64,000 nt of DNA from Vicia villosa (lineage: Eukaryota > Streptophyta > Magnoliopsida > Fabales > Fabaceae). The notes beneath the pieces are model-generated. The model was not told where the DNA came from and ran no database searches. It saw only the letters and a list, made by a program, of their open reading frames with translations. How positions within the stretch are numbered: position 1 is the stretch's first letter; each line of letters opens with the position of its first letter. Location of the stretch: assembly GCF_029867415.1 (NCBI RefSeq), contig NC_081183.1:146068798-146132797 (forward strand), written 5' to 3'. A program made the translations under genes and the position numbers. Of the stretch, positions 1 through 9,889 are shown piece by piece.

Positions 1-52
1 AAAAAAGAGAGGCTACAATAGACCATAAGTCAAACTCACACCTTTTAAATTT

Positions 53-240
53 GGGTCTTGCTAACCAGTGTCCTCAGGGCACTCTTTAAGCATACTGAAT
101 AAGAAAAATATTCTTTATAAAAGTTAACATTTCATTTTCCAATACATTTTTAATGCATTAAATACACGTTTTTTAATAAAAACTTATCACTTTAATCACT
201 TAAAAAATACCCTAAGAACACTGTGTGAATTGGAATATTA
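53..240. mobile_element. MITE-like element, family shared with 57238
   Basis: The left end reads GGGTCTTGCTAACCAGTGTC, then CTCAGGGCAC. The right side near 212-228 reads CCCTAAGAACACTG, a degenerate inverted copy of the inner part of that end. The same left end and the following ~100 bases recur at 57238-57350. It is therefore a repeated short element with decayed inverted ends. I could not define a target duplication, so the superfamily is open. Confidence 0.45.
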
Positions 241-1535
241 TTGCTTATAAGTAAATAATCAGAGTGAAATTAAGAAAAAGTGTGATTAGTGGTTGTCACA
301 ATTTAGTTTGCTCTCTTTTGCAATTCGATTATGGAAAAAGGTATATGTGTGAATTGGTATGATTTCGGTAGGAACCGTTGGCTCAATTCCAGAAAATTTC
401 ATACTCTTTCGTAGAAAGCTTAAAGAAAAAATAAAAATGACATTAGTGTTATGGTGTGGCTGTTAGTTTTTTTGTCGATTTGGCTTTGTAAGAATGCAGT
501 GTTATTTAATGATGAAATCAAAGATGTGGTCAATGCATTGTATCATTTCAAGTTGGTTTCATGGGAACTGTTTGATACTTTTCTTTAAAAGAGAATGTAA
601 ACAAATAGTTTTAGATTAGTCACTTGTTCACCACTAAGGTGAAAACTTCAATCACAAATTAACTGTGATGTCTTAATTATTAATAAGGTTCCAACAATTA
701 ATTAATGTACATTATGTGTAGTTTAACTTTTAAGCCTAGTGTCAATGTTAGTGTTATAGGTGAAGTGTAGTAGCTAGTTGCTGGTGCACATAATGCCATG
801 GTACTTGCTGGTTGTTTGGTGGATGGATAGATACTTTGATGAGTTTGCTTAGCTCAGTGAATGTTGGTAGTTGGTGAGCTGTTGTTGAATATTGTTTGCT
901 GTTAGCTAGTGATACAAGAGCTCTAGCAATGTTCCTCCATTTTTGCATATATCACAATCATATCATAAATGTATGTTTTTGGCTTTTATTTTCGGAGTTT
1001 ATTTATTTGTTTATTCAGATTTATACATTTTCATAGTTGACTTTTAATTCTATTTATACATTTTCTTACTGAATTGAGAAGTTTATTATATTCTCTCAGC
1101 CCCACAATATTTATAGTATTTGACGACAACTTTCAAAGAGATTAAAAAATATAATAAATTAAAGAAACAATTCTTATTGAGGTGTTTTAATTTTTATAAC
1201 TTAATTGCGATCCATATAATGTAAGATGATATTTTGCAAAATAATAAACAAATAAAACTACATTAGAAACTTAAAGGTGACAATATTTTTAAACTCTTTA
1301 TAAATGTGATAAATTTTAATGTATTAATTAAATTATGACTATGAAGTAATGTTTTTTAATCTACAATATAAGAAAATTAACTACTCTGGAAAATACCGAT
1401 TTGCTCCCTGCTTCCATATTGTTCCACGTGGACAGCTTACTTGCTATTGTTATGCTTCCCAATATACTTCATACTATCACGTTTTTTCTGAACAAAGCTA
1501 AATACAAGCATTTCCAAATATTTTAATTTATTTTC
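241..1535. other. AT-rich intergenic DNA, nothing recognised
   Basis: I see no coding exon, RNA gene or bounded repeat here. The short reading frame at 754-948 on the minus strand has no family resemblance and is treated as chance. Confidence 0.5.
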
Positions 1536-1645
1536 TATTTCTCTCTCTAGCACATCCTTCTCCCTTCTTTCTTCCTTCTTCGTTCTTCCTCTTCTGTCTT
1601 CTAATCTTCTTCGTTCTTCCTTTTTTTCTTCTGTCTTCTACGACA
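1536..1645 (+). other. Pyrimidine-rich tract with internal direct repeat
   Basis: This stretch is almost entirely C and T. It contains two imperfect copies of a unit beginning CTTCTTCGTTCTTCCT (about 1575-1603 and 1606-1640). Such tracts are common in plant 5' untranslated regions, so it may be the leader of a lost or captured gene. No convincing coding exon follows, and a plain low-complexity repeat is equally possible. Confidence 0.4.
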
Positions 1646-2910
1646 TGACTTTATGATTTCAAAAACAAATCTACATTTGTTATTAACAATATTGCTAACG
1701 AAACCCTAGCCGAAGGCAAAAAAACAGCTCGAAGTCTTCCTGCAGATGTCTGTTTGCTCTCGTCGCATTTGTGACCGGCATCCACCGTTTTGGGGTCTAA
1801 ATAATCCACATCTGCTGATTCAATGGTATGTTTGATAGTTATTGAAATTTCAATTTTAGGGTTTTCTTTCTTTTTGTATTTTTGTTGGAAAAATTCAATA
1901 TTTTTTGGATTTTGAATCATGGATTTTCTTAGTTTTGTTATATTCATTGGAAAAATGTAATCTTTATGGGTTTTGAATCTTGGGTTATTGTAGGTTATTA
2001 CAGAGAGGTTGTCCAAGGAAGAAATTAGTGGTTTAAAAGAGTAGGTTTTACACTATGTCGGTGTTGGTTCGCAGCGGACGACGATTATTATTCCGAAACA
2101 GATTCGATTTCAACTTTATCATTTTTTTCTTCTGATGTTGTTTATATGTATAGAATTCAAATTTGGAGTGGCATGCCCTTTTGATTGATAACTCAAATAG
2201 CAGGTAATAGTTAGTTTGGAGTAACTTTGTAAGTTTTAATTTTAAGCTATATTTGATTGAATTCTTTAAGGGCTAATGTGTTAGTTTATTTTACCCTTTC
2301 TTAATTGCACGCATGGTGTTTGATAAAATATCTCAGCAGAGGAGAAAAGGAGTCGGTGAACGGGCATATGGCAACTTATTTCTTTATTTCACAAGTTTTA
2401 ACAAATGCAGTAATTTTGATATGTTAGTATTACTCTTCTGTTCACTGATGTTATTATTCTTCCATTATCTTTTTGTTATACGTCGATTTTGCTGTTGTTC
2501 TTTGGTTTCACGGAAGTTAAAATGAGAATCAAGCACGCGTACGCATCGACGGAAACAAGGGGATGTTGTTTATAAAATAAGTTTTTTGGTTTCAGGTTTG
2601 CAATTGTTCGATGAAAGCTACTAAGAAACAAGTTACTTGGTACGACAGTCCCTGTTATAAGTGAAATAATTTATTTCACCTAAACTATTTAGTAAATAAA
2701 ATTTACCACACCGCTGAAGCAATATCTCTTGACTAAAAACTAGCTGAAATATACTTTTTTAACCTTTTTCCCTTTGATTTGTAGGTGTGAATGAATGCAG
2801 TTAGACAATGGTGATATCGTATGCTTTCGTAAAGCTTCTGCAATGGGTAACGGGAGAAATTAAATATACTGATAAAGCTTCATTGGTTACAAGATTGGTC
2901 AAAACTTTCT
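1646..2910. other. No gene recognised
   Basis: This interval sits between the pyrimidine tract and the BOP1 fragment. Short frames at 1651-2016 (-) and 2313-2525 (+) look like chance. If the BOP1 fragment was captured with its surroundings, some of this may be intron or untranslated sequence of that gene, but I cannot show it. Confidence 0.4.
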
Positions 2911-2917
2911 CGATGTT

Positions 2918-3060
2918 TGCATAGGTTCGAGTGATGGAATTGTCTGTGTATGAAAGGTTGAAACAGGCCGATGTTTGAGACAGTGGGAGGTTGGCAAAGC
3001 TGTGAGCTGTGTTGCTTGGAATCCTCTTTTCGATTTACATATATTAGCTTTTCCTGAACA
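2918..3060 (+). pseudogene. Fragment of BOP1 (ribosome biogenesis WD40 protein)
   Basis: Read on the plus strand from 2918, this gives a WD40 blade typical of BOP1/Erb1, the PeBoW-complex protein needed for 60S ribosome maturation in the nucleolus. Recognisable pieces are GSSDGIV (2924-2944), VETGRCLRQWEVGKAV (2957-3004) and CVAWNPLFDLHILAF (3008-3052). An in-frame TGA at 2951-2953 falls where the family has the Trp of a VWEVETG-like motif, one base change from TGG. No start, no other blades and no C-terminus are seen nearby, and the frame ends shortly after 3060. It is a dead fragment, not a gene. It lies 3.3 kb upstream of a Helitron 3' end in the same orientation, so capture by a transposon is a reasonable inference. 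The assignment rests on remembered family motifs. Confidence 0.7.
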
Positions 3061-5554
3061 CATAAGAAATTCATGAAATTATAGAGTACTAGCAGCACAT
3101 CATTTGCAGCAACCAATGTGTATGTTTGCTGAAGGTTACAAATTACATTGACTGCCAATTGTTTTGATGAAAATTAAAACTGCCAGCAGGAACACTTGAA
3201 TCAATTTTAGTTACTTACTATTAGTGTGAGTTTCTTACATAAAAATTCTAATTTGCACTTGGACTGAACTATATTACTAATTATGGTTCTTGTATATTTT
3301 CAAGAATATCATAACATTATTCTCTTTGTTTAATTTTGTTAATAACTTTGTGTGCTTGTGCTAATATTTTTGGTAACAAGTGTTTGAAATGAATTGTTGT
3401 TATGTGCAGTTTTGGAAAACATGACATCTTCTCCCGAGTATTTATTTTGCTTGCTTCTGTCAGTGCAAATAAGAGGTGCTATAGGTAAACTTATTTTGCT
3501 TGCTTCAACCAGTTGGGAGGCAGCACTGATAAATATGCAACAGATAGGTATTGTATGCCAAGTTGGTATTTATTTATGGGTATAGTCTTCTGAAAGAATA
3601 ATTATAAGGTCATTGGATTTTGCCTATTGATGTGCAGGAAATTAACTTAGAAACAAATGTGATGTGTGAGCCTGTTGACAAGAATCTTGCATTTCTAGAA
3701 AACGAGGTAGTACATAACAAGTTGGTGTGCACTAAGTTACTGTTATAGCTGAATAAATTAATGCTATTTTCGACGATCGTGCAGATGGCGTTGCCATAGA
3801 ATGTTGTTTTGCATTACTACGAGATTGGATAGTGAGTGGCGAGTGGCCTTATGACATATGTCGCGATTGGTTAACGGTGTTACAATTACTGTGGCAAGTG
3901 ATAAGCAGTGTATGTAATGCGACGAGCTGTTAACAATGTTTTCTAATGAGTATTTAACATCGGTTCATGGATATCAGCTTTATAATGCATCAAGAATAGA
4001 CATGAACTATTTTGGTATAAAATTCAATATTTTTGGTTTTAGCTCTGTTGGATATCGACTCAGTTATAATATGTGTTAATCGATTACTTTGTTTTACTTC
4101 TTTTTTGTCTTTATGGCTACTTTTTTATGATGAGTATTGTTTCAATGTGATAGATAAAACCGAAGAGATGTCCGAGTATTGTTTCATTTCCTTTTGAATA
4201 GAGCAATGATAGGTCAACATTAGTGTGACAGCCCATTTTTATGTGATGTGGGATGCATGATGAAAGTTGGTTTCAAGTAGCAGTTAAAAGTATTACACCT
4301 TAGTCACACCTATTATTCATATCCATAAGTTTTGAACTCTGTTATGTTATTAAAGTTAATATCAAACTGTTGGAATACTTAGAATACAATTTCTATAGAT
4401 TATGATCACATACTGCTGGGTGATTCAATAATTATAATTATTGGGACTTCTCCATTGGAAGAATAGAAGAAAGCTAAAGACATGATTAGGAGAGGTTTTA
4501 GGTATGTAGTCCAACAATGGATCATTCATTTATGCTGTCAGTTGGCCTAACAATTGTCCAAACACTTGCAGTAGGCACTTGCATTGCACCTTCTTAGAAG
4601 CAATATAAGAGATTATTAGTTGACCCTACAAGAGCTCAAGACATAATTGAAAATATAAATCTGCGCATCACCATCATCATTCACTGTCTTTCATTTTCTT
4701 CCATTATATTTCTCTTTTTCTTCACTTAAATTTGTTACAGACCCATTATTAATAATTTAAGAAGAAATAGAAGCTAAATGTTGGTCTGTTTCATAATGCT
4801 TGTATTAAATAATAGAATGTGACTATTTTCTAATTATAAAAATCAAATCACACACATTGTGTTTCTTCTTGTGTTAGCTTTCCACTCCAATTCATCTTCC
4901 CAACCTGCCACCCAATACCGAAGTCTGACCGAAGCACCACGACCTTTCTCGAGTGTAATTGAGTGGAAAAGAGTCACAAAATTGGAGTTCTTGATGGCCG
5001 ATACAATTGCACAAGGTGTCGATTCTATTATTACCATTAGAGGCGTTCAAAGCAACCATTGTCGTGCCATTGTTGTTGCAAACAATTTAATAACAATTGC
5101 GTAATTAATTATATGGTGCATGTGTATAGTTTATATTATAGATATATATTGTTAAATTATAATAGGATAGATGGTTAAAATTTGGAATTTTTGTGAAGAG
5201 GTGATGGGTTTTAATCCTACTAAATGCAAAAACTAATGCATTTTTTATGAGATCCTTTAATCTCTATCTAATTTTTTCATTTTTCATGGCTTTTTCGTCA
5301 CAAACTTTAACGCTCAGTCTCATTTGTAAATTGCGGCGGAAAAATTCAAGAGCAAGTGAATAGCAAAATGTAGAGATAGATCTCACAATTTTCATTACAT
5401 TTTTTACTAATTCCACCCATTTCCAAGGTTGCTTAGTTGCAGCTTTAGTCGTGTTGTGTTCTCCATCCGGTTGCAAAAACTTTAAAATATAATAATTGGT
5501 ATTAAATTTTATAATTATGGTAGAATGTTAATACAAAATAATAATTTGTTTACT

Positions 5555-5634
<80 letters not shown>

Positions 5635-5640
5635 AAGGTT
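3061..5640. other. Intergenic or transposon-internal DNA, nothing recognised
   Basis: This holds scattered frames of 60-90 codons, for example 4859-5104 on + overlapped by 4843-5037 on -, with no family resemblance. A perfect TA tract starts about 5558. If the Helitron ending at 6359 is long, this would be its interior. Confidence 0.4.
5558..5631. repeat. (TA)n microsatellite
   Basis: An uninterrupted TA dinucleotide run of about 70 bases lies directly left of a foldback element. Confidence 0.95.
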
Positions 5641-5646
5641 ATATTG

Positions 5647-5832
5647 ACTCCAAGAGTAAGTTATCAACACTTACTCCCATCTTGACCATTAATTCTTTTC
5701 AATCTAATGGTTAAAATTAATGAGTATTGATTTTCTCTCTCCATATTTAATTACTCATTAATTTTTACCATTAGATTAAAAAAAATTAATGGTTAAGATG
5801 TGGAGTAAGTGTTGATAACTTACTCTTGGAGT
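5647..5832. mobile_element. Foldback MITE
   Basis: The left arm starts ACTCCAAGAGTAAGTTATCA. The right arm ending at 5832 is its inverse, and the match continues through ACACTTACTCC and most of the 186-bp element, so the whole unit can fold on itself. Flanks are TA-rich and no target duplication could be fixed, so the superfamily is undetermined. Confidence 0.8.
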
Positions 5833-5835
5833 AAA

Positions 5836-6359
5836 TATATATAAATGGTAATTTTGATGTTGAAAATAGTATTTTACTAAAATGATAATTTTTATTTTTT
5901 ATAAATCCAAATTAAAATAATTATAACAGGAATGTGAAGTGACTGTTCAAAATATTAAATATTTGCGGGACTGTCAAAATACTGATCAAAATATTGAACA
6001 TTAATAGAAACATGAAATTATTGATTAAAATATTTTATTTTTACGGGTACCATATATTTTTCTATACATTCAACTATTATTTTTTCACGGTTAAAAGACA
6101 TTTTTCTATACATTTAATTATTATTTTTTTACGGGTACCAGATATTTTTCTATACATTCAATTATTATTTTTTCACGGGTACCAGACATTTTTATATACA
6201 TTTAATTATTATTATTCTTTACGGGTACCAGACATTTTTCTACACATTTGATTATTATTTTTCACCGGTACCAGACATTTTTCTATTAAAAATATATATA
6301 TCTGAAACAAATGTCCGTCCCGTACGAGAACCCGTGCGAATGCACGGGTTTGTTACTAG
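5836..6359 (+). mobile_element. Helitron 3' terminal region
   Basis: The right end carries a hairpin CCCGTGC-GAAT-GCACGGG (6331-6348) followed by TTTGTTA and the terminus CTAG at 6356-6359, with a T at 6360. That is the Helitron 3' signature (hairpin then CTRR, inserted before T). Upstream are about five imperfect copies of a ~47-bp unit containing ACGGGTACCAGACATTTTTC (about 6040-6290). The same internal sequence, inverted, recurs at 51080-51400. The 5' TC end was not located, so the left boundary given is only where homology to the second copy begins. Confidence 0.75.
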
Positions 6360-6371
6360 TTTATAATAAGT

Positions 6372-6470
6372 AATTTGTATCTAAAAGGATTTGAACCTGA
6401 AACCTTGAGAGGAGCACACTCCCAAGACACAAGCGTTCCACAGTTAAATCACACACGCACACGACTCTGA
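6372..6470 (-). repeat. tRNA/SINE-like remnant
   Basis: On the minus strand, a B-box-like CAGGTTCAAATCC lies downstream of a weak A-box-like stretch (GTGATTTAACTGTGG). The spacing is roughly that of a tRNA-derived polymerase III promoter. There is no cloverleaf that I can fold, so it is a SINE-like relic at best. Confidence 0.3.
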
Positions 6471-6599
6471 AGTAATGTATTAAAATATGAAAATAATGTA
6501 ATATTGATAATTATATACTCTTTATATAATAAATTATAAGCAAATTTTTTGCTTTTTAGTTTTATTGAATAATTATTATATCGGATTTATATATACTCT

Positions 6600-6605
<6 letters not shown>

Positions 6606-6658
<53 letters not shown>
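6606..6658. repeat. (TA)n microsatellite
   Basis: An uninterrupted AT/TA run of about 50 bases. Confidence 0.95.
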
Positions 6659-6662
<4 letters not shown>

Positions 6663-7017
6663 CAATGAATTTAAAAAATAAAATTTGTTTATAATTCGTT
6701 TCAAAGAGACTATTATTACAAATCCTAAAATGACAAACTAATCATTTTAAATGACAATCTGAGCTATTAAACTTTTATAAAGCGCTTTTGTTAGGTTTTT
6801 ATCAGTGATTTAGAGTATTGAAGACATGTATCAAGTAAGTAGAAGATGTTATTGATAATGAGACCTACAAGGGATATCTGTTTCATCAACTTTTACATGA
6901 TTCAAGATTTTCTATATGTAGTTAGTAATAATCACGTTTTTCTATTGTAGGTTGAGCTTCAAACAGTGGATGGACTGGTAAAGGATAGAACACAATGTGC
7001 CCCTGCCGATTATGTTC

Positions 7018-7102
7018 CACAGAATATGAATCAAGTAATTGTACCCCGAAGTCTTCTGTGGCAGGATCCTTCGGGGTACAGTTATTTGATTCATATTCTG
7101 TG
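7018..7102. repeat. Near-perfect 34-bp foldback
   Basis: Left arm 7018-7051 (CACAGAATATGAATCAAGTA...) and right arm 7069-7102 are inverse over 34 bases. The two differing positions would be G:U pairs in RNA of the plus strand. The loop is 17 bases. This symmetry explains why frames on both strands give similar peptides here. It could be a small inverted duplication, a transposon end-to-end relic or a hairpin-RNA locus. Confidence 0.85.
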
Positions 7103-7527
7103 ACACAATACAACTTGGATAGAAATGAGGAGATGCAGGTTAAGTCCAACAAAACCTTCAAATTTCTAGTCCAACAACCCCTTCTCATTATTGCAACATT
7201 TATTGATTGAGTAAACATACACCCCTAGCTTACACCAACATCGTAATTTTCTACATACAAGGTATATAATTCATTTTTTATTAATTTATTCTATCTTAAT
7301 TTCTGTGCACAAGTATCTATCTGTGTTAAAATATACGGTGTAATATACAAGTGTAGGAAAATAAGTGTAGATATAGCATAGCTCAAAGATGAAGGAAAAC
7401 GCTGAAGGGTAAGTAGTAGTAACTAGTTGTCATGTATTATTTGTCAAAGAAATTAATATTCAACTTTTATTTGTGTCTAATTTTTCCTGTCAATTGGTTG
7501 TGAACTTTACATTAATTGTTGTTGCAG

Positions 7528-7775
7528 AGAAACTTCTTATATTGCTAAGAGATAGTAGAAAGCTCACAAGGATATTGGGCTCTTTTGATCAATTTGGTAA
7601 CAACTTCTCAAATTCTGTAATTGTTTGACATGCTGTTGGTTGAGTTTCTAATAGTGTTCCTATCAATAACATGTAGCTAATGTTGTTCTTGAGGGTGTCT
7701 GTGACAGGATTATTGTTAGTGATCTATATTGTTTTATCCCTCTGGGCTATATGACGTGGCTGTGTTAAATTTAAG
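7528..7775 (+). pseudogene. Two-exon fragment of LSM1 (Sm-like decay factor)
   Basis: An exon at 7528-7596 is preceded by TTGTTGCAG. It reads KLLILLRDSRKL then GSFDQF, and ends at a GT donor. After an 80-bp intron (7597-7676, GT...TAG) the second exon reads ANVVLEGVCDRIIVSDLYC then IPLG to about 7746. This is the Sm fold of LSM1, subunit of the cytoplasmic LSM1-7 ring that promotes decapping of mRNA. After IPLG the frame breaks: a shift is needed to keep reading and a stop follows at about 7765. No start exon or C-terminal exon was found. Retained introns mean it derives from genomic DNA, not from a retrocopied mRNA. It lies between a Helitron 3' end (6359) and a CACTA end (8619). Confidence 0.75.
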
Positions 7776-7850
7776 GTAAACTTTATGTACAAAATTTGTT
7801 GAACTAATTTACAATAAATGATATATTTAATTTGATTATTCTTTTTACAC

Positions 7851-7853
<3 letters not shown>

Positions 7854-7890
<37 letters not shown>
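7854..7890. repeat. (TA)n microsatellite
   Basis: A TA dinucleotide run just downstream of the LSM1 fragment. Confidence 0.9.
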
Positions 7891-7891
<1 letters not shown>

Positions 7892-8374
7892 TCGTTCTAC
7901 TCTTTACCTTCTTATTTTAGAGCCTTTATATAATAATAATCTTATTTTGATTATATTATTTTTATTTTGCAGATTGTGAAGATTTTCAGTCATTTGAAGA
8001 TGTTCAGACTTTGCAGGACTATGACCGATTTAGTTGATTTAGTTGTTTAGGGATGATTTTCTTATTGTACAATGTCATGTGAATTGGTTTAGTTGTTTTC
8101 ATGTTAGAAATATGTGAATCGGTGTATATATATTTTGGATTAATTACAATGGTATAATTATAATGCATGTTTAGTATATAATCGAAATCGCTTCTTTGTT
8201 GAAATAATGAGATTACTGAAATAATGGGATTACGATTGTAAATTATAGGTTTATGGGATAACAATGGTAAATTACAGGTTCATGAAAGAATGCTGCCATA
8301 AATGCAGGTTTAGAAATTATAAAAATAATAGGTTTATAAAAAAAAACAATAAAAAATAAAATAAAAAACGCAAC

Positions 8375-8619
8375 CTACGAAAGCGCTTTTGGAAAAGCGC
8401 TCTTATAGGGGGGCTATCAGAGCGCTTTTTCCAGAAAAAGCGCTCTAATAGGGGGGGATGCCAGAGCGCTTTTTCCAGAAAAGCGCTCTTATAGGGGGGG
8501 TCTACCAGAGCGCTTTTAGAAGCGCTTTTGTTACCTACGCCAGCGCTGGCTTTCACAGCGCTTTAAAGCGCTTTTAAAGCCCAAAATAAGCGCTTTCGTA
8601 GGCCTTCCGTGTTGTAGTG
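8375..8619 (-). mobile_element. CACTA (En/Spm-type) terminal region
   Basis: Read on the minus strand from 8619, the sequence starts CACTACAACACGGAAGGCC. This is the CACTA terminal signature. It is followed by densely repeated AGCGCTTTT/AAAAGCGCT motifs on both strands up to about 8375, as expected of subterminal transposase-binding repeats. The element extends leftwards. I could not find the partner CACTA end in 1-8374, so the other boundary is unknown and may lie outside the window. The base after the end is at 8620, inside a copia gag remnant. Confidence 0.75.
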
Positions 8620-8629
8620 ATGATTCCAT

Positions 8630-9493
8630 CTCGTCTGCAAATACTTATGATGCCAAGAAAGCATATGGCCGAGTCTTTTGGCAAGAGCAACTCAAGACAT
8701 TGCACACATTGCAATATACATGGTCATACCATCAATTTTTTTTTACCATAAACATGGTCATCCTCCAGTGAATAAATCAGCTGCAGTTGCTGGTAATAGT
8801 TCTATTCATGAAGCTTGCAACTCAACAAATGATCTACCTCATTCTAATGATCCTGCATCTGTCATATCTCAGATTCATATTGGTCATTTACCAAATGAAT
8901 TAAGACCTTCCAACACAAGCAATTTCAATCCATCTATTTTTTCTTGTTCATCAAGTAACAATATTTCTTCTAATTATTGGCGCATCGACTTTAGAGCCAA
9001 TGTTCATATTTGTTCCTTTTTACATTTTTTTAGTCATTTTATAGAATTAGGACAAGTAGTGTCACATTGCCAAATGACAATTCAGCTCAAGTCACCTATG
9101 CAATTAATTTTCAGATTTCCTATTCTCTTTACATCACTAATGTTCTTTATTCTAAAAAATTCACTCTTAATTTGATTTCTGTATTCAAGCTATGTCAATA
9201 TTTACACTTAGTAGTCAAATTCACTCATGATCATTGTTACTTGCAGGATATGAAGTCCATGAAGATGATTGGTTTGTAAAAGTTAATGATGAAATCTAGA
9301 CCTACCACTTCCATTACTCGACTTCAGCATACCTCTCTAGTTCCTTTTCCGAATAAACATGTAAACACCATGCATAGCTTTCTCTTTCTTAGTATAATTC
9401 CTTACAACTCTATTTGACATTTCAAATTAGGACTCTTATCTAATTCTAGATTGTGTGATATGGCCAAATTGTATCCCTCAATAACAAGTGATA

Positions 9494-9547
<54 letters not shown>

Positions 9548-9885
9548 TTGATTATTTTAATAGACTCATATGGATCTTACTCTTTAAAACCAAAGATGAA
9601 GTTGTAATATATGTTCAAAATTTTATTACCATTATTGAAAACCAATGCAATATTATTCCTAAGACCATTAAAATAGATAATGGACATGAGTTTGCCTTAA
9701 TTTCTTTCTATAATACAAAGGCTTGCGTGTTAAAAGTCCCTAACAAAATGGGAGAGTAGAGAGAAATTACCAACACATTTTAAATGTTGGAAGATATTAA
9801 CTATATCAGTCAAAATTACCAAAACAATATTGGTTCTAAGCTTTTATCCATGCCACTTTTCTAAGAGCTTGATAACTTAGATTAT
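8630..9885 (+). pseudogene. Ty1/copia gag-protease-integrase remnant
   Basis: A zinc-knuckle-like CTHCNIHGHTI begins at 8701 and continues in another frame as YHKHGHPP. About 8977-9015 reads WRIDFRANVHIC, the degenerate copia protease core (family D-S/T-G). About 9100-9215 resembles the segment between protease and integrase. 9549-9760 reads as integrase core, with IKIDNGHEF near 9672. The similarity fades at about 9885. Stops and frameshifts are frequent and a TA microsatellite sits inside the integrase part. The missing reverse transcriptase and RNase H reappear at 17250-17900, so this is probably the 5' half of one interrupted element. Confidence 0.75.
9496..9546. repeat. (TA)n microsatellite inside integrase remnant
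   Basis: About 50 bases of TA repeat interrupt the integrase-like reading between CDMAKLYPS and the catalytic-core segment. Confidence 0.95.
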
Positions 9886-9889
9886 CTGA

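Noticed and set aside
4843..5104. Overlapping 64- and 81-codon frames on opposite strands
   Set aside because: No splice context, no recognisable motif and no start context; chance frames in noncoding DNA.
5994..6251. 85-codon frame with repeated aromatic peptide
   Set aside because: It is produced by the tandem repeat in the Helitron end.
6922..7218. Overlapping frames on both strands giving similar peptides
   Set aside because: The similarity comes from the foldback at 7018-7102, and neither peptide resembles a family.
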